Positions 16,915 through 25,345 are shown, counted from the first letter of the stretch. The stretch: DNA of 64,000 nt from Nitrobacter sp963807355 (GCA_963807355.1 CAWEBX010000029.1:124001-188000), one strand, 5' to 3'. The notes: generated from the sequence alone by a model not told the origin. A program made the numbers and translations.

Positions 16915-17150
16915 TCCAAAAGTCATCACGCTGTCCTATGGAAACCGCGCATTTTTGATATCATAGTCGTCTCCATTGGCTGGAGGGTTGCCGCGCGCCA
17001 ATACCTCCATGGTCACGTGGTGTGACGTCCGCCATTCGTGCGGTCAGCCGTAACGCGCGTGATGCAGAGCAATTTCTTCAAAATCGATCGCGTGCCCTTC
17101 GAACTTGCCCACAGGAAGCAGGCGGATTGCGTTCACGAATGTGAGCCCGT

Positions 17151-17396
17151 TCACCATCCAGCGATTATGAAGATCAAGGCGTTCCGTAACCGTATCAACA
17201 ATAGGCAAGCCTTCAGCTTCGCCTGCAAAGCAACGCTTGCTCCCTTGGCTTTGGCAAATGCCGCGTCGAGCGCTGCGCCCGCATCCCGAGCGAGAGTTGA
17301 CTCGCGCTTCTCGGGTTTGCCGTTGCGCGCCTCAAGAAGGCGGATCGCGGCGTTGTAATAATGAAGTGCCTTGCCGGTGGGCCAACGCTCGATCAC
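17151..17396 (-). CDS. Possible frameshift extension of the tail chaperone
   Basis: This frame is open from upstream of the tail chaperone's stop (it reads GGSTRGGWVDIITFTAAETH before ERWPTGKALHYYNAAIRL). It lies in the -1 frame relative to the chaperone and has no good start or ribosome-binding site of its own. Tail assembly chaperones of many phages are made in a short and a longer -1 frameshifted form, so this is best read as the possible C-terminal extension. Alternatively it is a small separate gene. Confidence 0.45.
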   Translation of the reverse strand: MIERWPTGKALHYYNAAIRLLEARNGKPEKRESTLARDAGAALDAAFAKAKGASVALQAKLKACLLLIRLRNALIFIIAGW

Positions 17397-17440
17397 CGAT
17401 ACGCAGGTGTGCGTTTCTGCGGCGGTAAAGGTAATGATAT

Positions 17441-17716
17441 CTACCCAACCGCCGCGGGTGCTTCCCCCATCAAGGCGCCAAGCTTCGCAGTGATTGCATG
17501 CACGTCGCGAAGGGAGACCTTTTTCATAAGTGGTAGCGGGACCTCAGCCATGCTCGCGATTAGCGCGAGGGTGCGCTGGAAATCGCCCTCGACCAATTCG
17601 GCAGCGCACGCGTCGCCGGCGGTGGCTTCTCGGAATGTTAGCGAGGCCACAGTCTTTTCGTCGTGGGTGATGGGCCGCGACAGCGGGATGGTGATTGTTT
17701 CAGGTTCGTTGTTCAT
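17441..17716 (-). CDS. Phage tail assembly chaperone
   Basis: 91 residues: TITIPLSRPITHDEKTVASL, TFREATAGDACAAELVEGDF, LALIASMAEVPLPLMKKVSL, DVHAITAKLGALMGEAPAAV. This matches the Mu gp41/gpE-like tail assembly chaperone family, which binds the tape-measure protein during tail assembly. The upstream gene overlaps its start by 17 bases. Near its 3' end is GGGGGAA in the frame needed for -1 slippage (17462-17468). Its intactness contrasts with the decayed head genes. Confidence 0.75.
   Translation of the reverse strand: MNNEPETITIPLSRPITHDEKTVASLTFREATAGDACAAELVEGDFQRTLALIASMAEVPLPLMKKVSLRDVHAITAKLGALMGEAPAAVG
17462..17468 (-). promoter_or_regulatory. Candidate -1 frameshift site
   Basis: Minus-strand G GGG GAA, in the codon phase ATG GGG GAA, 18 bases before the chaperone stop. 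Slippage by -1 here would join the chaperone to the frame ending at 17151. Confidence 0.4.
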
Positions 17717-18326
17717 TGGTGCCTCTTGGGTTTCGCCATTTCAATCGCGGCTCTTGCCGGTGCTGTAATTTTTTCGAATGCAGATGCAACTGCGCGAGCG
17801 GGCGCGGTGCTTTGTCGAGAGCCGCGGTGGCCGCGCGGATTGGCACCCGATCCATGGCGGCGGTGACGTCCCGAAGTTCGGAAACGATTGCGCGCAGCGC
17901 GTCGCCCGGCACCGTGATTATGGGCGCGGCGGTGCTGTGGTCCCGTGGCGCGCCATAGTGAAGGCGGCTTGCGCTGGTAACGACAGTCGCGGAGGCTGGT
18001 TCGAGTTGCAGGATCACCGAGTGAATGCCGCTTGCGGCGACGACACTCGACATCAAGCCCTCAATTAAATCGAGCAAGGTCGCGCCACCGTCGTTGCGCA
18101 GCGCCGCAAACTCACGAACACTCGTAGCTGCGTTCCCGAGTCCACGATCGCAGATTGAACATAGCAACAGCTTTGCGAGGCCGGTCGGCGCAAGGTCTGG
18201 CACAGCTCGCCCGCATGCCTTCGGCAGGTCACCCGCTTCCGCGGCACGTTGCGCGAGTGCCGCCAACCTACCCGCGTTGAGGTGTAGGTGCCTGGCGATG
18301 ATCTCGATCGCGGTGGATCGAACCAT
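17700..18326 (-). CDS. Unknown phage protein upstream of tail chaperone
   Basis: 208 residues, Ala-rich, mostly helical in the first 70 positions (IEIIARHLHLNAGRLAALAQ). There are two Cys in LLLCSICDRG. The middle (SATVVTSASRLHYGAPRDHS) appears to be a flexible link. It overlaps the chaperone start, so the two genes are co-translated. No family recognised. Confidence 0.55.
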   Translation of the reverse strand: MVRSTAIEIIARHLHLNAGRLAALAQRAAEAGDLPKACGRAVPDLAPTGLAKLLLCSICDRGLGNAATSVREFAALRNDGGATLLDLIEGLMSSVVAASGIHSVILQLEPASATVVTSASRLHYGAPRDHSTAAPIITVPGDALRAIVSELRDVTAAMDRVPIRAATAALDKAPRPLAQLHLHSKKLQHRQEPRLKWRNPRGTNEQRT

Positions 18327-18479
18327 TGGAGCCTCATATTTTGAGAAACAATTGTTTTAAGGGCAAAAAAAGCCGCGCCTTTACATCCGAGGCGCGAAGT
18401 TTTGCCACCAACTAGGACAGAGCAAAAATGCTCTATAATAGCTAAAGGGCTTTGCCGCCTTGCGAGCGTACATTCCCGC

Positions 18480-19199
18480 TCAGGCGGCCTGTCGATCCGC
18501 TTCGGCAATAGCGGCATTCAACACAACGACAGCCGCCCGCACCTCTTTGCGCGCCGATCGCGTCGCATACTGCCCACTGAATCCGAGATACTCTCCCATC
18601 TCGGCCAAGGTGTTATCGCCCGCTGCCATATCGAGCACCGTACACGTCTTGATACCTATCCTCTTGCGCAATCGCTCAGCATCGAGCGCCCGAGCTAACT
18701 CCACCTGCGCGTCGGGCATCTCTGCGTCAAAAGTATCGGTATCGGCCTTGTCGTTTTGGCGTTGGCACACCTCGCCGAACTCGGCATCCGGGCTTACCCA
18801 CTTGTGACCGCTCCACACTTTCACCAACCTGTTGCCTGCGAAGCGGACCATTCCATTCTCGGCCGCGTATTTGAGCTGCTTGGCCGACACGTCGACTAAC
18901 TCGCGGTCCATGTTCGGAAGAACAGGTTGCTCGCCAGCCTCCGCGCCATCCTCGTCCCGAACCTTGTTATCGTTGGCAGCCATGCGCGGCGGTTCGTTCA
19001 AGCTGCGCCAGAGCTTAAGCCCGAAGAATGTAGTTTCGTCCTTTTCGCGTTTGCACCACGTCACGCAAGGAGACTGTCCGTGGTAAGTGGCGTGTGTTGC
19101 TGATGCGGTTTGCAACCAAGCCCGCCTTTCGGCTAAGCCTTCCGGAGTATCCGGGAAATTGGTTGCGCGGATGGGCGGGTTATCGTTGGCGGGTGTCAT
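18480..19199 (-). CDS. Unknown phage protein
   Basis: 239 residues from ATG 19199, which has GAGGA nine bases before it. MTPANDNPPIRATNFPDTPE and the later MAANDNKVRD are 'ANDN' motifs typical of alphaproteobacterial phage proteins. The C-terminal third (IGIKTCTVLDMAAGDNTLAE followed by SARKEVRAAVVVLNAAI) may be a helix-turn-helix. Function unknown, intact. Confidence 0.6.
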   Translation of the reverse strand: MTPANDNPPIRATNFPDTPEGLAERRAWLQTASATHATYHGQSPCVTWCKREKDETTFFGLKLWRSLNEPPRMAANDNKVRDEDGAEAGEQPVLPNMDRELVDVSAKQLKYAAENGMVRFAGNRLVKVWSGHKWVSPDAEFGEVCQRQNDKADTDTFDAEMPDAQVELARALDAERLRKRIGIKTCTVLDMAAGDNTLAEMGEYLGFSGQYATRSARKEVRAAVVVLNAAIAEADRQAA

Positions 19200-19248
19200 T
19201 TGATCCTCGTGTTTTATTGGCCGGCTTGGCGTGGCCTTCGGAAAATAG

Positions 19249-19830
19249 CTAAGACTCGACGATAAAAGTGCTGACCCGTTCTTCACTGGAAACGGTTACC
19301 AGTGAAGCCACGGCGCTTTGATGCACCTCCGGCGCAGAGCGGCCGATATTTGCAGTGTTTTGCGTGTAAGTTACGCCGTTGCGTTCCACGGTACGCGTTG
19401 CATCATGTGATCGATCACATGATATTTCCGATGACAAACGATTTACATACGCCCGAGAGACGCCACAGTATTTTGCGATGTTTGTCTGGGGCCATCGTTT
19501 CCACTCCTCGTCTCGGAGAAGCGTAAGAACGGCACGGCGCGGATGCGTTAGCGAATTTCTCCGCGCGTTTGACGGTCCTATCGGTTACGCCGTGTTCTGC
19601 GGCGATGGCTCCGGCGGTTGAAGCAGATGGGACATTTTGTCCTGTCTGCGAATGTTGGTTGGCGCCAGTGCCTCGTGCGACACACCCGCGATCTTGGCGA
19701 TTTCAGCGCGAGTGTCGACTCTCTGAATCGGTTCTGCAGATTTCTGCAAACCCGATTTTTGGTCGCCACCTCCAGCAACCTGATTTTCCCTAGCCCTTTT
19801 GGAGATCACGCACTCCAACCGCAAGGCTAG
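19249..19830 (-). pseudogene. ParB-like/HTH replication protein, multiply frameshifted
   Basis: Collinear coding-like pieces in different frames: RVDTRAEIAKIAGVSHEALA near 19690, then IAAEHGVTDRTVKRAEKFAN near 19580, then VLTLLRDEEWKRWPQTNIAK and YCGVSRAYVNRLSSE near 19480, ending RTVERNGVTYTQNTANIGRS at about 19320. The last pattern (DEEW..W....IA..CGVS...V..L, then TANIGRS) is typical of ParB-like DNA-binding proteins of mobile elements. At least two base changes in length are needed to join the pieces. Confidence 0.55.
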
Positions 19831-19878
19831 TTTGGTTCGTTGGTAGGCTGGTAGATTTCGGCGGCCGAATTGGTTCGC

Positions 19879-20331
19879 TTACAATCTCTCAATTCGCAAA
19901 TATTGGCTCGCGCGGGCTACTCGACAATCGTCTAGCGCGGCGCGTCCGAATCTAGCCTCCAGCTTTTCTTGATCCAACCTTCGGGCGATCTTCTCTTCGA
20001 TTACGACCGCCCACTTGGTTCCCACGATCTCGTCGCGGCCGCTTGCGATAATCTCCAACCTCAACTCGTTACGCCGAACCGTTAGCTGCCGAAGTTCCGC
20101 GTCAACCTCCGCGAATTCATCCGCCAACGAATCCGAGCGCTGGCTCGTGGGAGGTTCGACTCCTAAATCCAAATGATAGCGAACCGTCGACGCGTCATCG
20201 TCAGCGCACGTGCGGTGCAAATCCGCCCAAGCCATTAGTTGCCTCCAAAAAATCAGTGATCGTGCCGCATCGGCGTTTTTCCGGCGCCGCGCTTGCTCTA
20301 GGTGTTTTTGAGCGCCGTTCCAGCATTCCAA
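19879..20331 (-). CDS. Unknown 150-residue charged helical protein
   Basis: FAEVDAELRQLTVRRNELRL forms a helical hairpin-like region, followed by VGTKWAVVIEEKIARRLDQE, a beta-alpha end seen in small phage proteins with unknown role. It begins inside the repeat cluster (20310-20580), which covers its first codons. Intact. Confidence 0.55.
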   Translation of the reverse strand: MECWNGAQKHLEQARRRKNADAARSLIFWRQLMAWADLHRTCADDDASTVRYHLDLGVEPPTSQRSDSLADEFAEVDAELRQLTVRRNELRLEIIASGRDEIVGTKWAVVIEEKIARRLDQEKLEARFGRAALDDCRVARASQYLRIERL

Positions 20332-20580
20332 ATCATCTCTCGAGAGGCACTCAGAAGGGGTGAAAACAGAAGAAATGGAGGATGATTTGGAATATTGGAA
20401 CGAGAGAGATTTTTATACATAACTATATAATTCTAGTACTTTTTCTCGTTCCAAGGCCATTGGAATGAGTGGAATGGCCTGGAATGGCAGGCCTGAATAA
20501 CGCCCCGCTATTCCAAAATTCCAATCTCGTTCCAACGCCATTCCAACCGTTTTGGAACGAGATTAAGCGCCGTTCCACTT
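20310..20580. repeat. Iteron-like cluster of TGGAAY motifs, possible origin
   Basis: About 14 copies of TGGAAT/TGGAAC or their complements occur within 270 bases. They include two perfect 13-base inverted repeats: 20325-20337 with 20381-20393 (ATTCCAAATCATC), and 20523-20535 with 20552-20564 (AATCTCGTTCCAA). AGCGCCGTTCCA occurs at both ends (20311, 20566). An AT-rich core (20409-20447) lies between. This is the layout of an iteron origin or a multi-site operator, next to a primase/helicase remnant. Confidence 0.6.
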
Positions 20581-21227
20581 TAGCTTGCTGCCTCCGGCCC
20601 GACATATCCAGCACCTCGCCGGATTGCGTGAGCCAGAGGCATGGTTGTTGCAAGTCGCGGATGTCGGCACCAGAGATACCCTTTCGAACGCATCAACTTC
20701 GAAAGTGGCAAGGTATAGTCCTTCGCCTCGCGTAGCGCTGAGACAATGGCCTTGCGCAGGGCCTCGGCAGGCGAGGCATGCATGCGCTTCTCAGCGCCGG
20801 ACGTCACAAGCTCGATTGAGGCCTGCACGATAGCCCAGCCGCACTCAACGTCCTCGACTGCGATAAGAGGCGACGTTGGATTGCGGCTGATTGCGCGAAT
20901 GGTCGCCAACCGGATTGTGTTCTCGGCGGCGCGGCCGTTTATGTCGCGCTCGGTTTCGTTCCACGCCTCATGGTGCTGCCAGGTGAAAACCTCGCCCGAC
21001 CGACGATAGGCGTCACCGCCCTCTCCGTCTTCGAACTCAATGACGATTTTTCCGACACCGAGCATGTTCGCGGGTTTGGGAAAGTTTTTCACCGCAGCTT
21101 GCAGGGCACCGACCAGCGTCTCGGGCGGAGCAGTATCTCTCTGAAGCCGTGGAGGCGTGATGTTTGCTGGCGAGGTGAAGATTGCCGGTCTTAGCGTGAG
21201 AAACGCAACGGCGGTTAATGAACCCAT
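20580..21227 (-). pseudogene. Primase/helicase C-terminal part
   Basis: GRAAENTIRLATIRAISRNP followed by LIAVEDVECGWAIVQASIEL is the helical end of phage DUF3987-type primase-helicase proteins; a short winged-helix-like tail follows (LSKLMRSKGYLW). The N-terminal primase and central ATPase domains (Walker A and B) are missing and the first ~25 residues are not homologous, so the gene is 5'-truncated. A related N-terminus may be the fragment at 12225-12500. Confidence 0.6.
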
Positions 21228-21260
21228 CCGATATGGATCGTTCCGAAAGGCTGCTGCATA

Positions 21261-21476
21261 TCAAGTCGTCTGGCGTCGTCGATAGCGCGAACGTCGCAAA
21301 GCGTCGGCCGCGAACACATTGACGGTGCGCAGGTCAGACGTCGCGCCTCTGGCGTTTGCGCGAGACGAAGCCCATAACAGTCGGCCGCCATCTGATAGTT
21401 GAAGGTCGAACCGCGCTATCTCGCGCACGGCTCCGCGGCCGCCGTAGTTCGACGGCGTCGTCGATAGTAATTGCAT
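21261..21476 (-). pseudogene. Small conserved phage protein, frameshifted
   Basis: Begins MQLLSTTPSNYGGRGAVREI then ARFDLQLSDGGRL. Removing one T near 21383 continues YGLRLAQTPEARRLTCAPSM, which looks like the natural continuation of this short phage protein type. In the given frame the rest is nonsense. Function unknown. Confidence 0.5.
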
Positions 21477-21499
21477 TTTGATCTCCAGGCTGGTCGTCG

Positions 21500-22533
21500 G
21501 TACACCCAGCAGAACAGCCAGGGCTCAGCCAGTCACGGCCAGTGAGGCGGCTTGAGTGCGACTCTTCCGTGGCGTCGGTGCAAACCTCGCGAACGCATTC
21601 GTCTCGTTGATCCTGGAGAGCACTTATTTTCGCGCGAGAATTCTACCATCGATGCCGCAACGGCGTTGCAAACTGCTGTTCTCTTTCGTCAGTCGATCAG
21701 ACTGCAGGCTGGCGCGTTGCGATTTCTTGGCGTTGGGCGTCCGTTTCCTCCACCCGCTCCTTGGCATTGAGCGACGTTTCGCTGTCGAGAGTTTCTGCCG
21801 CGGCTTCCGCACACGCTGGAGTGCGCGGCAGGGCGGTGTGCTGCCGCGATTGCACGTGAACGTCAGCCGTGTCGCGGCCACGACTGACGCGCGACCGAGC
21901 TTGATCATTCGGATCTGGCCTCGCAGCCGCTTCCAGAAGTGCTGAACGATTGCTGGTGAGGCCAGCCTAGACGGCCACGGCTTCAGCTTCGAGCGTCAGC
22001 GAAGCCACCTTGATCGCTCGGCGAGCGTCAGCTTCCGATAGGTCGAGTTCACGTGCTGCAGACCGCACACCGGCCTCCGAGCCTACAGCCGTGGGTTTCG
22101 CGTCAGCTTGGCGCGAAACGTCCTCTGCCTTCTGCTTGAGCAGCGACCGACTTAGTCCAACGCGCCACCGGCTGCTGATCGCTCAAGGGCAGAAAGCTCG
22201 GCTCGATGAAGGATTCTCGGCAAGTGCCATCAACTCGGCGCGGAGTGGAGCGACGTTACAGACGCCGCAACGTCAACCGACATCGCTGACCGTTCTGCTG
22301 AACTGCGAGAGTCTGATGACGACCGACGATCAGCACGAGGACAGCAGTATTGCTTCGACGCCGCCAATGGTCGTCTTCTCAACAAACCTAACCGCCGGTG
22401 GATTGAGTAGACCGATCTCAGCGATGCTCTTTGCGATTTCGGTTACGCGCGCCATATCCGGTTCACGTAAACGATCACCGACATGAATCGTATCAATATC
22501 AATCCACCTGCGGTCCATCGATTTACCGCGCAT
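21500..22533 (-). pseudogene. ParB-like protein, multiply frameshifted
   Basis: Starts ATG 22533 with the ParB N-terminal strand RWIDIDTIHVGDRLREPDMA and RVTEIAKSIAEIGLLNPPAV. A frame change near 22350 gives VLVLIVGRHQTLAVQ, the GRHR-type motif that in Spo0J-fold proteins binds CTP. Later LDLSEADARRAIKVASLTLE is recognisable near 22000 in another frame. Relatives of this type act in partition or as nucleases on phage-plasmids. Its start overlaps the stop of the AlpA-like gene. Confidence 0.6.
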
Positions 22534-22751
22534 CACGCAGCCTCCGCGGGTTTGCGGTTATCGTTGGCTGGCCGCCACGTGCTCAACCGCCGGCAAGACG
22601 CGATCCACGCACGTACATCGTCGTGGTCAGACCGACCCGCCCACCCATTTTAACGAAACGCGGGCCCCGTTCCCGAGCAACGGCGCTTGGCGAGGGTTGA
22701 GCGCGAGAGGCCGGTGGCGGCCGCTACTTCATCGATTGATAGGAAATTCAC
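22533..22751 (-). pseudogene. AlpA-like excisionase/regulator, frameshifted
   Basis: From GTG 22751 (GGGAG upstream): NFLSIDEVAAATGLSRSTLA then KRRCSGTGPAF, a MerR/AlpA-type helix-turn-helix. A frame change is needed for FVKMGGRVG and another for HDDVRAWIASCRRLSTWRPA ending NDNRKPAEAA. AlpA proteins activate integrase or excision genes in islands, and the location near the right attachment site fits. Confidence 0.65.
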
Positions 22752-23007
22752 GGAAGACTCCCTTGATGGAGAGAAAGGAACGCCCCGGCGGCCTTGCAGC
22801 CCAATGCCAGTCAGGGGCCATCGGAATAAGGCGTTGGCGCTGGTTTCCGATAGCTTCCAAAGATAAGACGCGGCGCGGCATTCGCTGTGAAAAATATGAA
22901 AAAATTGCCGGGTTAAGAAAAGCAATCTTCTCGAAGTCGCCCGGCCACCTATTCGTTTACTGGCGGTTGGTTAGCCAGTGGGCGAATTTCTTCAAAGGTT
23001 TCAATGG

Positions 23008-23040
23008 AGGCATTGCTGGCTAACTTAACCAGCAATGCCT
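23008..23040. repeat. Perfect 12-bp hairpin beside attR
   Basis: AGGCATTGCTGG (23008-23019) and CCAGCAATGCCT (23029-23040) with a 9-base loop. It has no T-run on either side, so it is not a plain terminator. Its position 22 bases from the attachment core suggests an integrase or excisionase binding structure. Confidence 0.6.
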
Positions 23041-23062
23041 TGATAAGACTTGATAGTTGCTC

Positions 23063-23079
23063 TCCGCTAGGGAGCGCCA
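23063..23079. repeat. Attachment core attR
   Basis: TCCGCTAGGGAGCGCCA, identical to the 3' end of tRNA-Glu at 3530-3546. No tRNA precedes it here. It marks the right end of the element. Confidence 0.85.
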
Positions 23080-23208
23080 AAGGCCATTTCTCCCCCAGCT
23101 CCTAGCGCCGGTGTTCTAATCATTTCCCTCACGGACCTTACCGGTCCCGCTCAAGGCGGTGACTTGCGGACGGGGTACGGGGGAAACTGCTCTCGCAGCC
23201 GTCACGTC

Positions 23209-23637
23209 CTACCCTTCGCGTTTGTGGCCCTTAAAAATAGAGCCCGCAGCCTCACCAACCTTACCAAACCAGTGCTTGTCAGCAGAAAGGACTTCCTCGT
23301 TGTAGTAGTCGTCCAGTTCTGCGTACCTGGCGTTCCAATCGAAGATGGTCTCGGTACCGTGTTTCGGAGCGCCGTGCAGCCGATTCTCGCTGATGTCGGA
23401 ACGGTAACCGCCAAGCTCGGAATCAAATCGCAGCAGCTTCCAGGGGACCGGGAAATGGTCTTTGCCGATACCGAGAAATCCACCGAAACTGAGCACAGCG
23501 TAAGCGATTTCCCCGCTGGTCTTGTCGATCATGACACTTTCAATTTTACCAATCTTCCTGTTCTCAGCACCGTAGACAGCTTTCCCCGACTCTTTATCGC
23601 TGGCGGTCAGATGGCCAGTTTCGTGATCGTTACTCAT
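23209..23637 (-). CDS. PRC-barrel domain protein
   Basis: 142 residues from ATG 23637 (AAAGGAG upstream). Residues ~15-75 (GKAVYGAENRKIGKIESVMI, SGEIAYAVLSFGGFLGIGKD, FPVPWKLLRFD) form the PRC barrel found in RimM and in small stress-linked proteins of rhizobia. The C-terminal half has no recognised domain (WFGKVGEAAGSIFKGHKREG). It lies between the right attachment site and the next att-like repeat and seems intact. Confidence 0.85.
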   Translation of the reverse strand: MSNDHETGHLTASDKESGKAVYGAENRKIGKIESVMIDKTSGEIAYAVLSFGGFLGIGKDHFPVPWKLLRFDSELGGYRSDISENRLHGAPKHGTETIFDWNARYAELDDYYNEEVLSADKHWFGKVGEAAGSIFKGHKREG

Positions 23638-23844
23638 GGGACATGCTCCTTTGCACAAGCATGTGCTGAGTAGACTAATCCGCCGACTAACCGTTCGTTC
23701 CTTAATCGGTCGGCCCGTCGCGGGGTGAGTCGTCTGCAAGTTTCTCGACGGGCAGTTCCGATAGGGTTGGTTCCCTGATGCTAAACGGGGCGCTGCACTT
23801 GCACCCGGTGAGCCACGCGTAATGAGAATCCCGTGGAACGCCTC

Positions 23845-23909
23845 CGGGTCTCACCTCAGGCCAACATCTTGAAACGGCTCAGTCGTCTTGGTCCGCTAGG
23901 GGAGCGCCA
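23845..23909. repeat. att-like repeat A
   Basis: CGGGTCTCACCTCAGGCC... leading to GGTCCGCTAGGGGAGCGCCA, i.e. a tRNA-Glu-type 3' end with one extra G. It matches repeat B (27830-27886) over about 56 bases with about eight differences. The pair flanks the fnrN-chrA block. Confidence 0.65.
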
Positions 23910-24289
23910 ATGATTTCAATAGGCTAGCTCGACAAGCCCGTTTCGTGTCCAATGGATGGCCAATAAAACCGCTGTGTACATCTATGGCTGGTGGATCGCC
24001 TAGCGTCGCGCGCATCCGCCGCCAATATCGCTAGCCCGACAATGGCCAGTGCGGTGAGAAGTGCAATGGGCGTTGCCGTTCACTGGTCGTCAGCTCAGAA
24101 ATCGCTCGCGTGCAATCATCGCTCGTCGCTCAAACTATTCAGATTGTGGTAGCGCAACAATTCAGGTTCGCCTTTGCGCGATCGCAAAGACAGGAAGATT
24201 TATGGGATGCAGGGTCCGTCCGGAGAACCGACAGCTGAAAAGAGGCTGTGTCTCGGCCCTGCAGACGATTATCCTCAAGCTAGAGCAGT
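23910..24289. other. Region upstream of fnrN
   Basis: An open frame of 85 codons at 24061-24318 overlaps the start of fnrN and has no coding character, so I do not call it. The fnrN promoter should be here; I see no FNR-type palindrome close to its start. Confidence 0.4.
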
Positions 24290-25015
24290 ATGAACCCGCC
24301 CCGGAAGGACATCCATAACTCTAATGTGCCGAAGCTCTGTCGGAGCTGTGATGTACGGCACAAGGGTATGTGCGGCGCGCTCAATGCCGACGAATTGGTG
24401 AATTTCGCCAAATTCACGCGTGTCGTAAAGGTATCCGCCGGCGACGTTCTCTTACAGGAGCAAGGACCGATCAGATCCTATGCCAATGTCATGCGCGGCG
24501 TGCTCAAGTTGACCAAGACTCTGGCCGATGGTCGCCAACAAATCGTCGGACTTCAATTCGCGCCCGATTTCGTCGGACGACTTCATCAAGAGGAGAGCCT
24601 TGTTCGGGTCGAAGCCTGTTCGGATGTTGAGATCTGCAGCATAACCAGGAACGCGCTGCGGAAGATGCTCGAAGAAAATCCGGCCCTCGAAGCAAAACTG
24701 CTGCACCAAGCCCTTCGCGAGGTCGATCAGGGTCGCGAGTGGATGCTGGCGCTTGGACGCAAGACGGCACACGAAAAGGTAGCCAGCTTTCTTATGATGA
24801 TGGTTCGGCAGATCGATCCGTTTGCAGGAGGCGATGGCGTCACGGCTTTCGATCTTCCGCTTTCGCGCGCCGAAATTGGCGACTTTCTCGGCTTGACGAT
24901 TGGAACAGTTTCGCGCGAGCTCACGCGGCTGCGGCGAGCTGGAGTGATTCAGATTTCCTCGCACCGCCACATCGACATTCTGGATCTCGAAGCGCTTCGC
25001 CAATGCGTCGGTTAA
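24290..25015 (+). CDS. fnrN: FnrN-type oxygen-sensing transcription regulator
   Basis: 241 residues of the Crp/Fnr family. The N-terminal cluster CRSCDVRHKGMC gives Cys17, Cys20 and Cys28; with Cys110 in the sensor domain these are the four ligands for an oxygen-labile [4Fe-4S] cluster. The cyclic-nucleotide-like barrel spans about 35-150 and the helix-turn-helix LSRAEIGDFLGLTIGTVSRE about 193-212, with E-SR as in proteins that read TTGAT-N4-ATCAA. Orthologues are called FnrN, AadR or FixK1. Matching boxes occur at 25332, 28511 and 49404. Confidence 0.92.
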   Translation: MNPPRKDIHNSNVPKLCRSCDVRHKGMCGALNADELVNFAKFTRVVKVSAGDVLLQEQGPIRSYANVMRGVLKLTKTLADGRQQIVGLQFAPDFVGRLHQEESLVRVEACSDVEICSITRNALRKMLEENPALEAKLLHQALREVDQGREWMLALGRKTAHEKVASFLMMMVRQIDPFAGGDGVTAFDLPLSRAEIGDFLGLTIGTVSRELTRLRRAGVIQISSHRHIDILDLEALRQCVG

Positions 25016-25331
25016 ACGGAACAGTCCTCGCGCGGGAGCCTTATATGGCGCCATAACCCGCCTTGGTCTCGTGAAGGAGCATGGGTCGAAACGACGGCCG
25101 GTTATCGCCCGCATCAGCTTCTATCGAGCCGTTCATGGCGCCGCGCCGCCGCCGATCGGTGAGCCGCGGTCGACACGGTTCAAGGCAAAGCGAGCCCGCA
25201 GCCAAAAAGAAAGGCCCCACGCCGTGAAGCGCCGGGCCGAGTCAGAGAAGGAACGGGCCCAGGGCGGGCCTGGATATCGCCGGGGTCTCTACCGGCATTC
25301 ACTCGTTTAACATGCCTTCTATTTCTATAAT
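25016..25331. other. Gap downstream of fnrN
   Basis: No supported gene. A basic 79-codon frame (25071-25310) has no motif and is probably chance. Confidence 0.4.
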
Positions 25332-25345
25332 TTGTTCTAGATCAA
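25332..25345. promoter_or_regulatory. FNR/FixK-type box
   Basis: TTGTTCTAGATCAA, one base from the consensus TTGAT-N4-ATCAA. It lies about 200 bases before the 40-residue membrane protein gene and about 315 after fnrN. Confidence 0.55.

Larger units (their letters stand above)
3547..23079. mobile_element. Decaying prophage/plasmid-like element at tRNA-Glu
   Basis: About 19.5 kb between two perfect 17-bp tRNA-Glu 3'-end repeats. Contents fit a temperate phage or phage-plasmid: integrase fragment at the left edge, prohead-protease-like genes, tail assembly chaperone, ParB-like remnants, primase/helicase C-terminus, AlpA-like regulator at the right edge, many small unknown genes in tight overlapping runs, plus the BrnTA pair. 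At least eight genes carry one-base frame disruptions, and no complete integrase, terminase, portal or major capsid gene is seen. The element is therefore probably immobile. Confidence 0.8.

Noticed and set aside
24061..24318. 85-codon frame before fnrN
   Set aside because: Overlaps the fnrN start, has no ribosome-binding site or recognisable fold.
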